The notes: generated by a model not told the origin, from the sequence alone. A DNA stretch of 51,330 nucleotides from an uncultured Bacteroidota bacterium (GCA_903877645.1 CAIRES010000045.1:1-51330); one strand, 5' to 3'; numbered from the stretch's first letter, positions 1 to 7,329 are shown. Translations and numbers: made by a program.

Positions 1-1392
1 AAACATTATAAATACCTCATACTCGGTGCCGGCCCTACGGGCCTCGGCGCTGCCTATCGTTTAAAAGAACTCGGCATTCAGGATTTCATTATCCTCGACC
101 GCGAAGACAAAGCAGGCGGCCTCTCCTCCAGCTATGTGGACGACAACGGCTTTACCTGGGACATCGGCGGCCACGTGCAGTTCTCCCACTACAAGTATTT
201 CGACGACCTGATGATCAAGGCCCTTAGTGCCGATGGCTGGCTCAGCCACCAGCGCGAATCCTGGGTGTGGATGAGGGAGCGCTTTGTGCCCTACCCCTTC
301 CAGAACAACATCCGCTACCTGCCTAAGGAAGAAATGTGGCAGTGCCTGCAGGGCATCATCAAAGAATATAAAAACACCTCCAATGCCAACCCCGCCAACT
401 TCAAAGAATGGATCTACGCCACCTTTGGATCGGGCATCGCCAGCGTGTTCATGATCCCTTACAACTTCAAAGTATGGGCCTATCCGGCTGAGCAGATGAA
501 CTTCACCTGGATCGGCGAGCGCGTAGCCGTTACCGACTTGGAGCGCGTCACCAAAAACATCCTGTTTGAAGTGGAAGACGTATCCTGGGGGCCAAACAGC
601 ACCTTCCAGTTCCCCAAGCATGGCGGCACCGGGTCTATCTGGCTCAGCGTGGCCAATATGATCGGCGCCGATAAGTTCCACCTGTCCAAAGACATCACTG
701 CTGTCGACGAGCACGCCAAAACCGTTACCTGTGCCGATGGCAGCACCTACACCTACGATACCCTCATCAGCACCATACCGCTCGATCAGCTCGCCCTGCG
801 CCTCACCCATATCAGCGACGAGCACCGACAGCTATCCGGATACCTGAAACACTCCACTACACATATCATTGGCATAGGCCTCAAAGGCAAACCCAAAGAA
901 AGCCTCGCCACCAAGTGCTGGATGTACTTCCCCGAAGACAACTGCCCCTTCTACCGCGTCACTGTGTTCTCCAACTACAGCCCGTACAACGTGCCCGACA
1001 TCAACACCCAATGGTCGCTCATGGCCGAGGTCAGCCAGTCTGAGCATAAGCACGTTGATCCTGCTACCATCGTTGAGGAAACCATACAAGGCATGCTCAA
1101 TACCGACCTCATCCAAAGCCGCGAAGACATCGTCTCCACCTGGTACAAATCGCTGGAATACGGCTACCCTACCCCATCTGTAGACCGCGACAAAGCCCTC
1201 ACCAAAATGATTCCCGCGCTCGATAAGCAAGGCATCTACTCCCGTGGCCGCTTCGGTGGCTGGAAGTACGAAGTCTCCAACCAGGACCACTCCCTCATGC
1301 AGGGCGTAGAGCTCATCAACAAACTCGAGCTCGGCATCAACGAGATCACATTCCCCTATCCCGCCACAGCCAACGCTATGTGGGGTAAATAA
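1..1392 (+). CDS. FAD-dependent oxidoreductase, UDP-galactopyranose mutase/protoporphyrinogen oxidase-like (5' end cut by window)
   Basis: The reading frame is open from base 1, so the true start lies just outside the window, probably by only a codon or so. The first visible residues form a Rossmann dinucleotide-binding fingerprint (LGAGPTGLGAAYRL) followed by an acidic strand end (ILDREDKAGG), as in FAD-binding amine-oxidase-fold enzymes. A GGH motif (WDIGGHVQF) and the remaining roughly 460-residue layout resemble UDP-galactopyranose mutase-like flavoproteins. The next gene on the same strand is a glycosyltransferase, which suggests a role in nucleotide-sugar or surface-glycan chemistry (inference). 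The protein ends PYPATANAMWGK. A second copy of these codons with synonymous changes follows at 1432-1470. The exact substrate cannot be told from sequence. Confidence 0.8.
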   Translation, partial: KHYKYLILGAGPTGLGAAYRLKELGIQDFIILDREDKAGGLSSSYVDDNGFTWDIGGHVQFSHYKYFDDLMIKALSADGWLSHQRESWVWMRERFVPYPFQNNIRYLPKEEMWQCLQGIIKEYKNTSNANPANFKEWIYATFGSGIASVFMIPYNFKVWAYPAEQMNFTWIGERVAVTDLERVTKNILFEVEDVSWGPNSTFQFPKHGGTGSIWLSVANMIGADKFHLSKDITAVDEHAKTVTCADGSTYTYDTLISTIPLDQLALRLTHISDEHRQLSGYLKHSTTHIIGIGLKGKPKESLATKCWMYFPEDNCPFYRVTVFSNYSPYNVPDINTQWSLMAEVSQSEHKHVDPATIVEETIQGMLNTDLIQSREDIVSTWYKSLEYGYPTPSVDRDKALTKMIPALDKQGIYSRGRFGGWKYEVSNQDHSLMQGVELINKLELGINEITFPYPATANAMWGK

Positions 1393-1402
1393 CATTCTTT
1401 CA

Positions 1403-1431
1403 CCAGCCATAGCTTTTTCAGCGAAGGCTGG
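1403..1431. repeat. Short hairpin repeat, copy 1 (GCCATAGCTTT...AGCGAAGG type)
   Basis: The arms CCAGCC and GGCTGG enclose ATAGCTTTTTCAGCGAA. Related hairpins with the same core lie at 1614-1639, 1652-1675 and 2946-2975. This copy sits between the stop codon of the flavoprotein gene and a duplicate of that gene's last 13 codons. Confidence 0.6.
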
Positions 1432-1470
1432 CCCTATCCAGCTACCGCCAACGCCATGTGGGGCAAATGA
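1432..1470 (+). pseudogene. Detached copy of the flavoprotein gene's last codons
   Basis: This stretch encodes PYPATANAMWGK followed by TGA, the same twelve residues that end the upstream gene at 1354-1392 before TAA. The two copies differ only at synonymous third positions and in the stop codon. No start codon or body precedes it, so it is a gene remnant. It may be a tail displaced by insertion of the hairpin element between the two copies, or the last trace of a deleted paralogue. Confidence 0.6.
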
Positions 1471-1477
1471 TTTTCTA

Positions 1478-1580
1478 CCACATAGGTACATAGAAACATA
1501 GTCTATGTGCTCTTTATCCCGTTATTTCAAAGCAACACATAGCTGCTCGCTACCTTTATGTGCCCTATGTGCCTATGTGG
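1478..1580. repeat. Imperfect inverted repeat built from CATAG/CTATG units
   Basis: The left arm (1478-1501) starts CCACATAGGTACATAG. The right arm (1556-1580) is its near reverse complement, ending CCTATGTGG. About 54 bases separate the arms. The arms are internally repetitive (CATAG three times in one, CTATG in the other). The 1393-1749 spacer holds nothing else but hairpin repeats and the promoter of the next gene. Confidence 0.55.
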
Positions 1581-1613
1581 TGGCCCCACTCGCACCGGGA
1601 AATTCCCCCTTTG

Positions 1614-1675
1614 TCCGCCGTAGCTTTAGCGAAGGAGGATCGCCTTCTTCGTCTGCCATAGCCTTGGCGGGCAGA
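1614..1675. repeat. Two further short hairpin repeats (copies 2 and 3)
   Basis: 1614-1639 runs TCCGCC...GGAGGA around GTAGCTTTAGCGAA. 1652-1675 runs TCTGCC...GGCAGA around ATAGCCTTGGC. Both share the core of the copy at 1403. A string of tttgcgtctttgcgttaaaa follows at 1691-1710. Confidence 0.55.
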
Positions 1676-1733
1676 AGCGGTTAACCCCCCTTTGCGTCTT
1701 TGCGTTAAAAAACCAAAACACACATAATTTATC

Positions 1734-1741
1734 TAAATTTG
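1734..1741 (+). promoter_or_regulatory. Bacteroidota -7 element (TAAATTTG) for the GT14-like gene
   Basis: TAAATTTG matches the TAnnTTTG -7 consensus of the Bacteroidota primary sigma factor and lies 8 bases before the ATG. No good -33 TTG is present at the usual distance. The transcript would be almost leaderless. Confidence 0.45.
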
Positions 1742-1749
1742 CCCACCAA

Positions 1750-2658
1750 ATGAACCACGCATTCCTCATACTCACCCACTTCTCCCCGGAGAAGACCTAC
1801 GACCTCATCAACCGCCTCGCCGACCCGCGCCACTACTTCGTCATCCACTTCGATAAAAAGACACAGCTCAACACCCAAGACCCCTTCTACATCAAACTCA
1901 CCACCGATCCCCACATCAAAGTCCTCACCGACCGCGTAGACGTGCAGTGGGGCGGCTACCGCATCATCAATGCCGATCTCAATATGATGCGCGAAGCACT
2001 CCGCTTCCCCGCCATCGGCTACATGCACCTCATCACCGGCCAGTGCCTCCCCGCCAAGTCCAACAGCTATATACAAGACTACTTCAATAAGCACAACGGC
2101 GAGCAATTCATAGACCACTTCCTGCTGCCCGATACCGCCACCGGCGACAGCCTCACCTCCTATCACCGGGTAGATAAATACCACCTATACGACCTTTTCA
2201 GCCACCGCTCTGCCAAACCTAAGGACAAGCTGCTGGCCAGGGTCAACAACGCCGCCCGCAAGCTGCAGCGCATACTCAAGCCCCTGGGCATATACCGCCG
2301 CTACCCCGCCCACTACCCGCCCGTCTATGCCGGCTCGGCATGGTGGAGCCTCTCCTTCGATGCCGCCAAATACGTAGTAGATTATGTCGACCAGCACCCC
2401 GACTTCCTCCGCCGCTTCCGCTACACACAGTTTGTCGATGAGATGTTCATCCAGACCGTCATCATGGGCAGCCCATTCAGCAGCAAAGTCAACAGCAACA
2501 ACCTGCGCTATATCGACTTCATCTACGGCACCAGCAGCCCCAAAGACCTAACATTAGAGCACCTCCCCGGCATCACCGCCCCCGATGCCCTCTTCGCCCG
2601 CAAATTCACCGACGCCAGCAAAGAACTCATCGAGTTTTTGGATAAGAACGTGTATTGA
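1750..2658 (+). CDS. GT14-family (core-2/I-branching type) N-acetylglucosaminyltransferase-like protein
   Basis: This is a 302-residue protein beginning MNHAFLILTHFSPEKTYDLI, with a strand-helix start and HFDKK motif typical of GT14 glycosyltransferases (the beta-1,6-GlcNAc/xylosyltransferase fold). QWGGYRIINADLNMMREAL, HLITGQCLP and AGSAWWSLS are the family's recurrent blocks for donor and acceptor binding. There is no signal peptide or membrane segment, so it is probably a cytoplasmic or membrane-associated enzyme of surface polysaccharide synthesis (inference). The ATG at 1750 lies directly behind a TAAATTTG element. It follows the flavoprotein gene by 357 bases of repeat-rich spacer, so the two are not clearly one operon. 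Confidence 0.8.
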   Translation: MNHAFLILTHFSPEKTYDLINRLADPRHYFVIHFDKKTQLNTQDPFYIKLTTDPHIKVLTDRVDVQWGGYRIINADLNMMREALRFPAIGYMHLITGQCLPAKSNSYIQDYFNKHNGEQFIDHFLLPDTATGDSLTSYHRVDKYHLYDLFSHRSAKPKDKLLARVNNAARKLQRILKPLGIYRRYPAHYPPVYAGSAWWSLSFDAAKYVVDYVDQHPDFLRRFRYTQFVDEMFIQTVIMGSPFSSKVNSNNLRYIDFIYGTSSPKDLTLEHLPGITAPDALFARKFTDASKELIEFLDKNVY

Positions 2659-2945
2659 TCAAAAAAAGAGACCCATGGTGAGCCAAGTCGAACCACGACA
2701 CACCATTTCTCCCCGACGTAGGAGGGATCTATACTCGCAAAGGAAAACTCCCCGCCTTTTTTCAAGGAGGGGACACGCAATGAGGCTTCCACGCCGAATG
2801 TAGTGGGGGTGGTTGCACTCGCGCAGGAACAAAACAACACGGGCAATTCCCCCTTGCGCGCAGGCCTTGTGCGCTGGCGAAGGGGGTGAAGGGGGATGTT
2901 CACACCCACACCGAAAAAACACAACTCGCACTTTTTTGGGGCTTT

Positions 2946-2975
2946 GCCCGCCATAGTTGTAGCGAAGGAGGGTCC
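2946..2975. repeat. Short hairpin repeat, copy 4
   Basis: GCCCGCCATAGTTGT followed by AGCGAAGGAGGGTCC shares the core of the copies at 1403, 1614 and 1652. The arms here pair less perfectly. Confidence 0.45.
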
Positions 2976-3266
2976 AAGCCTCTTGCTACTATTAAGCTTT
3001 CGTGGCAGCCTCCCGAGACCTTCATGCGGGAATAGCACCGTTCATCAGCCACCTTTCTATTGGGCAAAAACATACGGTGTCATAGTGAGCCCAAGTTTAT
3101 CCAGAGTCTATCGAAGGGCCGAACCATGGCACACTCGCGCAGGATAGTCACTCACAGTAGGGGTTCGGCTCGCCCGTGCCCAAAACTCGCGCAGGAAAAA
3201 AACCAAACAATGTCCACACCCTCAACTCGTAGTGGGCGCACCAATTCGCATTGAACAACTATTCCC

Positions 3267-3274
3267 TAACTTTA
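3267..3274 (+). promoter_or_regulatory. -7-like element (TAACTTTA) for the modification island
   Basis: TAACTTTA lies 7 bases before the TTG start of the glycosylase gene and fits TAnnTTTR. A TTG at 3251-3253 is closer than the usual 19-base spacing, so the upstream half is weak. Confidence 0.35.
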
Positions 3275-3281
3275 CCTCGCA

Positions 3282-3935
3282 TTGAAAAAAGCCGATAAAA
3301 TAAAATTCCTACAAGACCATCTTTTAGAATGGTACACTGTTTCAGGTCGCCGCTTTCCTTGGCGAAACAAATCAATAAGCAACTATCAAAAAGTAATAGC
3401 CGAAGTATTATTACAACGTACAAAAGCCGAAACAGTTGCCAAATTCTATACCCAATTCATAATAGACTATCCAAATTGGAAATCGCTTGCCGATGCGAAT
3501 GTAAAAGACATTGAAACATACCTTATCCCTATTGGACTATACCGGCAGCGCTCTGTTCGACTCCAAAACCTCGCCAAAGAGATGGTGAACCGAAATGGCC
3601 GCTTACCTCGAAATCGTACCGACCTCGAATCCATCCCCTTCATGGGTCAATACATCGCCAATGCAGTGGAATTAGTAGTGTTTAATGAGCCAAGCCCATT
3701 AGTAGATGTAAACATGGCCCGGGTATTAGAGCGCCTCTTTGGGCCTCGCCAAATGGCAGATATTCGCTATGATCCATATTTGCAAGCATTAGCTTGTAAA
3801 ATTGTAAGGCATTCTCAATCAAAATATATAAATTGGGCAATCTTAGACTTTGCTGCAGCTATATGCACCTCAAAAAGCCCTAAGTGTACCGTATGTATTT
3901 TCAATACAAAATGTAATTTTTTAAAAAATGTATAA
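3282..3935 (+). CDS. HhH-GPD DNA glycosylase of the G:T-mismatch (Mig) type
   Basis: This 217-residue protein has the EndoIII/MutY fold. It shows FPWR at 25-28, a helix-hairpin-helix near 116-129 and a C-terminal iron-sulphur ligand set C195-x6-C202-x2-C205-x5-C211. In the hairpin the position of EndoIII's catalytic lysine (GRKTAN) is Tyr124 (GQYIAN), and the catalytic aspartate is kept as Asp142 (VDVNMARV). A tyrosine here is the hallmark of thymine-DNA mismatch glycosylases such as Mig of Methanothermobacter, which repair T:G from deaminated 5-methylcytosine and sit beside C5 methyltransferases. A C5 methyltransferase is present nearby, which supports this role (inference). It is shorter than housekeeping MutY, which has about 350 residues. 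The start is taken as TTG, since no ATG fits. It overlaps the next gene by 8 bases. Confidence 0.85.
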   Translation: MKKADKIKFLQDHLLEWYTVSGRRFPWRNKSISNYQKVIAEVLLQRTKAETVAKFYTQFIIDYPNWKSLADANVKDIETYLIPIGLYRQRSVRLQNLAKEMVNRNGRLPRNRTDLESIPFMGQYIANAVELVVFNEPSPLVDVNMARVLERLFGPRQMADIRYDPYLQALACKIVRHSQSKYINWAILDFAAAICTSKSPKCTVCIFNTKCNFLKNV

Positions 3936-4866
3936 CACAATTCCTGATTTATATAGAAAGGCCTCAATTGAAAATCTATTCAAAACACCTACTTTTCAAA
4001 AATGCTGGGCAATTTGGAAACCAGAGATCCACAAGTTTTTAGGCGCCAATTTTTCTGAAAATGAAGTATTAAACCTTGGAGATCATTTGACAACTATCTT
4101 TCAAAGTACAGGTGGTGCAGGAAGAGACCAAGGGGAATTATCTGCAGGTGGTACAGCTTGGGAATCGTTAGTTTGTTGGTATATCAATTTATGTACAGTC
4201 GGAAGCAGAACTGTTGCAATTAAAAAAATGAGTCTAGTACCTGAAGCAATCCAAAATGCGATAACTGTCAATTATGGAAACTTTGCATGTAATACAGAAT
4301 CTGATATAACAGTAATTGTATTCCCAAATCTTCAAGAATATAATATTCCATTAGCCGAATTGGAAGTTCATAATAATCATCATCCTCTTTCAACTTTTCG
4401 TAAGGGAAAATTCAACTTTGAATTATCCGGATTTTTAGCAGAACGCGATTTCCAACACTTCGAAATTGGCGTAATTCAATGCAAAACAAATTGGAATGAC
4501 AATGCTCAAATTCCGATGTTATGGGACATGATCTATTCTGCAAATGGTTTTAGCGGCAGGAATATAACCATTGGCAAAAATGGTTTTAATATTCATGATG
4601 CAAATAAGTTCACATATTCTTTCGTAACTGTTCCTTCAAATCAGAACGCAATATATAACTCGAATAGTGTCTGTGTAAAACGCGTGACCAACTTGTCTGG
4701 AGGCAACTTTTGGGGTAAACCAACAGCGCAACATGTTGCAAGATCTCTAAAGGAAATTTTCACAAACAATTATTTATCGGGCTTTAGAAATAACATCCGA
4801 AATGACATACGTACTGCATTACCTGAATTACAACCTGATGGAGCATTTTCTTATTTCGGTCTTTAA
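3928..4866 (+). CDS. Putative type II restriction endonuclease (PD-(D/E)XK-like)
   Basis: This is a 312-residue protein without a family I can name with certainty. Its context is diagnostic: it overlaps a mismatch glycosylase by 8 bases and faces a C5 methyltransferase. A possible nuclease core is visible as Glu79 (TAWES), Asp126 (NTESDITVIVFP, acidic residue entering a hydrophobic strand) and Gln184-Cys-Lys186 (IGVIQCKTNWND). This would be a D-x(n)-(E/Q)xK arrangement with glutamine in the usual acidic place, as in some type II enzymes. The N-terminal half is helical. The DNA is AT-rich compared with flanking genes, which suggests transfer. The recognition site cannot be read from the sequence. 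The stop codon overlaps that of the methyltransferase on the other strand. Confidence 0.6.
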   Translation: MYNTIPDLYRKASIENLFKTPTFQKCWAIWKPEIHKFLGANFSENEVLNLGDHLTTIFQSTGGAGRDQGELSAGGTAWESLVCWYINLCTVGSRTVAIKKMSLVPEAIQNAITVNYGNFACNTESDITVIVFPNLQEYNIPLAELEVHNNHHPLSTFRKGKFNFELSGFLAERDFQHFEIGVIQCKTNWNDNAQIPMLWDMIYSANGFSGRNITIGKNGFNIHDANKFTYSFVTVPSNQNAIYNSNSVCVKRVTNLSGGNFWGKPTAQHVARSLKEIFTNNYLSGFRNNIRNDIRTALPELQPDGAFSYFGL

Positions 4867-7079
4867 ACAATATTTTTTAAAACTTCCATAGCTACAGCTC
4901 TCGCCATTAAAGGCGGTACAGCATTACCTACTAATGTATATTGCGGCACTTCTGTCTTTCTTTTATCACCACCTGTTGATCTTTTACCTTGAAAAACAAA
5001 TGAATCGTCAAATGATTGCAACCTAGCCATTTCTCTCACGGTCAATGCTCTAGGGTTGGCGTAGTGTATGTAATCATCTGCTATCGTCATTACAGTAGGG
5101 CTTTGCGCATCTGGTTTTAAAACATTATAATTCCGTTTTTCAGAATCTAACCCTAATACTTTCAATTGAGCTTTTGCATCGTCATAATCCCCTGCTTTCA
5201 AAATAACACCAAGTCTTTTTACAACATCATCATTTTGCTTGCTTGTTTTATGATTATGAAGTGGAGCATCTACATGCAATTTATTCTGTAATTCTTCATG
5301 TGTCCTCACATAAAAAGGATCTTTTGCGTTCACGAAACGACCATTCAGCCTACCCTTCTTTGACCATTCAGCATAAGTAATGCCATTTTTGCTATTAATT
5401 TTCCCATCAATTTCTCGCTTCCGAAGCAAAGCAGTCATTTTATCGGTAGTCCCGTTGAATCGATCTTTTAAGTTTACAGTTTCATAATTATATTTCTCTT
5501 CGTCATTGCCTAAAAAATCAAGATCATGCAACGCTTCCAATACAGTCACTTTTTCATTGCCTGTTACAGAAGCCGGGACGGTGGTAATTAACTTTTGATC
5601 CTTCCGGCAGCCTATGAATAATACCCTTTCCCTATTTTGAGGTACACCATAATTAGATGCAAGTGCAACAAAAGGCTCTTCAATATTATAAAGTCGAATA
5701 TGGGCAAGGATTTCTTCAAAATCCTTCTTTTTATTAGCTTTATTTACAAATTCCTGCAACCCGGATACACACTCATCAAATGAATATGCATAAATCTCAA
5801 GAGCCCTCACAATCTCATTTACTTCCTGCGAGTATTTTGTTGCCGGCTTCAATGTTTTAAAAGCATCGTTTATTCTATCTACTATAGAATCCGAATCTAT
5901 CGCCATTAAAAAATTATCAAAGTCTGTAGCAAAAAAATCGTTATCGAGATTACAAAAAGCCTTCTCATTGATTACTTTCTTTCTGATGTAAGCAAGTTCA
6001 TTTGTTCTTTTCAAAAGATTAAATCCATGTCTGATAGTACTGATGCTAGTATCCGTTTTGCTTGTTTTATAATCAACAATTTTAGGTGTCAATATCCTAA
6101 ACCTGTTTTCGATTATTTCTATGTATTTCTCTTTCAGTTCTTCCAAAGCCTTATCAGTAGCTGATTCAAACTGTAAGCGCAAAGTATAACAGTCAAGTAT
6201 TATCGGCTGTTCCTTTTCTATTTTCCTTAAATAAGCAACAAAATTTACTAACTGGCTAAACTCTTTTAGGTCAATAATAGAGCGTATTTCCTGCAATACC
6301 ATTTCTCGTATTTTACCCCCTTCTTTTGTAAGGATACCTTTCACGTTTTCCATCACAAAATACTTTGGCCTCAATTGCCTGATTACTTTTAGATAATGAG
6401 CAAAAAGGTCATCTTTTTTATCAAACTTTTTTCTTTTCCCTGCAAGGCTAAAACTTTGACATGGAGGACCACCACAGACTACATCCACTTGTTTGCCTTT
6501 TAATTTCCTCATCAAAATATCTAAGAAATCAGGCTCTGTGATATCTTGCCTTTGAAATTCCATTTCAAGACCAAGTTGGTAATTGTATCGTGCTAAATGC
6601 GTTAATTCACAGTTCTCATTGATGTCACTAGCTAGAAGAAAATCATAAAATTTATTACCTGTTTCAGCTTGTAAAAAGCCCTCGCTAAATCCACCTGCAC
6701 CTGCAAATAGGTCAATGAATGTTACTTTTTTCTTTCCCTCGTAGTAGCTATCTTCTTCACAAACAATTGTTGAGCCTGCATTTTTTCTTTTACTGTCAAC
6801 TAACGAAGTGATTTTTTCCTTTAGTTTGCTCTCTTTCAGCGTTGGTGTTTCCTGAATGTATTTTTCGGCCTCAGTCTTAAGAAATAACAAATACTTATTT
6901 ATACCGACACTTCCATAGTAGGTATCCTTTACAAGCATATTCCTACTGTCCCAATCTTTCTTTTGTATTTTTTCTCCTGTAGCTACTTTTATTTGGCTCT
7001 CTTTCTGCCTGATTACTAAATGAATTGGCACAAGCTTGTTTTTATCTGCCTTATCTAAGTAAAATTTTACGTTTATCAT
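4863..7079 (-). CDS. DNA (cytosine-5)-methyltransferase with N-terminal arm-type DNA-binding domain
   Basis: The chosen start (ATG at 7079) gives 738 residues and follows a good promoter. A longer frame to 7544 runs through repeats and is rejected. Residues 1 to about 80 (MINVKFYLDK...LVPIHLVIRQ...KVATGEKIQKKDWD) resemble the arm-binding domain at the N-terminus of Bacteroidota tyrosine recombinases. The methyltransferase follows: motif I FIDLFAGAGG (121-130), motif IV GGPPCQSF with catalytic Cys207, motif VI ENV (244-246), motif VIII NYGVPQNRER (476-485), and C-terminal motifs VREMARLQSF (681-690) and GNAVPP (718-723). The target-recognition region is about 500-650. Motifs VI and VIII are about 230 residues apart, so there is a roughly 190-residue, mostly helical insertion. 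Together with the glycosylase and putative nuclease it forms a restriction-modification-repair island. Confidence 0.9.
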   Translation of the reverse strand: MINVKFYLDKADKNKLVPIHLVIRQKESQIKVATGEKIQKKDWDSRNMLVKDTYYGSVGINKYLLFLKTEAEKYIQETPTLKESKLKEKITSLVDSKRKNAGSTIVCEEDSYYEGKKKVTFIDLFAGAGGFSEGFLQAETGNKFYDFLLASDINENCELTHLARYNYQLGLEMEFQRQDITEPDFLDILMRKLKGKQVDVVCGGPPCQSFSLAGKRKKFDKKDDLFAHYLKVIRQLRPKYFVMENVKGILTKEGGKIREMVLQEIRSIIDLKEFSQLVNFVAYLRKIEKEQPIILDCYTLRLQFESATDKALEELKEKYIEIIENRFRILTPKIVDYKTSKTDTSISTIRHGFNLLKRTNELAYIRKKVINEKAFCNLDNDFFATDFDNFLMAIDSDSIVDRINDAFKTLKPATKYSQEVNEIVRALEIYAYSFDECVSGLQEFVNKANKKKDFEEILAHIRLYNIEEPFVALASNYGVPQNRERVLFIGCRKDQKLITTVPASVTGNEKVTVLEALHDLDFLGNDEEKYNYETVNLKDRFNGTTDKMTALLRKREIDGKINSKNGITYAEWSKKGRLNGRFVNAKDPFYVRTHEELQNKLHVDAPLHNHKTSKQNDDVVKRLGVILKAGDYDDAKAQLKVLGLDSEKRNYNVLKPDAQSPTVMTIADDYIHYANPRALTVREMARLQSFDDSFVFQGKRSTGGDKRKTEVPQYTLVGNAVPPLMARAVAMEVLKNIV

Positions 7080-7080
7080 A

Positions 7081-7119
7081 TTTACGGACGTTTTTGCGGA
7101 CACGGACAAATTTACGGAC
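7081..7119. repeat. Four CGGAC direct repeats over the methyltransferase transcription start
   Basis: CGGAC occurs at 7085, 7097, 7103 and 7115, with spacings of 12, 6 and 12 bases. Two of the copies sit in the longer unit TTTACGGACG (7081-7090 and 7111-7120). The array covers the -7 element and the expected start of transcription, which suggests a binding site for a regulator, possibly the methyltransferase's own N-terminal domain (inference). Confidence 0.5.
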
Positions 7120-7136
7120 GAATTTGATATTTGCAA
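7107..7136 (-). promoter_or_regulatory. Methyltransferase promoter (TTG - 19 bases - TAAATTTG)
   Basis: On the minus strand, TTG at 7136-7134 is followed after exactly 19 bases by TAAATTTG at 7114-7107. This matches the Bacteroidota -33/-7 consensus in both boxes and spacing. It lies 27 bases before the ATG at 7079 and settles the start choice. Confidence 0.75.
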
Positions 7137-7160
7137 CACTTTGTCAAAAAAATATCCCTT

Positions 7161-7313
7161 GTTGGGCGACGTCTTCCAGACTACGTCTTTGCCGGAGCCA
7201 ATCTCATGATTGGCGTAATAACTACACGAGCACATTCTTAGTTGGGCGTAATCTTCCAGATTACGTCCCTCCCGGTTGCCAATCTCCTGATTGGCGTAAC
7301 TACACGAGCACAT
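7161..7313. repeat. Two tandem copies of a 75-base two-hairpin repeat
   Basis: Copy A is 7161-7235 and copy B is 7241-7313. Each begins GTTGGGCG and ends CTACACGAGCACAT. Copy B holds GTAATCT-TCC-AGATTAC (7248-7264) and GCCAATC-TCCT-GATTGGC (7278-7295). Copy A keeps the second stem exactly (7197-7214) but builds the first from different bases (GACGT/ACGTC, GTCT/AGAC). The layout resembles paired REP elements. Confidence 0.65.
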
Positions 7314-7329
7314 CCCAACACGAATAATG

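Larger units (their letters stand above)
2659..3281. other. Gene-free spacer with dispersed repeats
   Basis: No convincing gene is present, since the open frames overlap repeats and lack family features. It holds a CCCCGCC...GGAGGGG hairpin near 2740-2775, a CCCCCTT...AAGGGGG structure around 2850-2890, a copy of the CCATAGxTxTAGCGAAGG hairpin at 2946-2975, and three copies of ACTCGCGCAGGA at 2817-2828, 3133-3144 and 3185-3196. A fourth copy with one change lies at 8034-8045. Confidence 0.55.

Noticed and set aside
2659-3254. Short frames in the spacer between the GT14-like gene and the glycosylase
   Set aside because: They overlap dispersed hairpins and ACTCGCGCAGGA boxes and show no protein family features.
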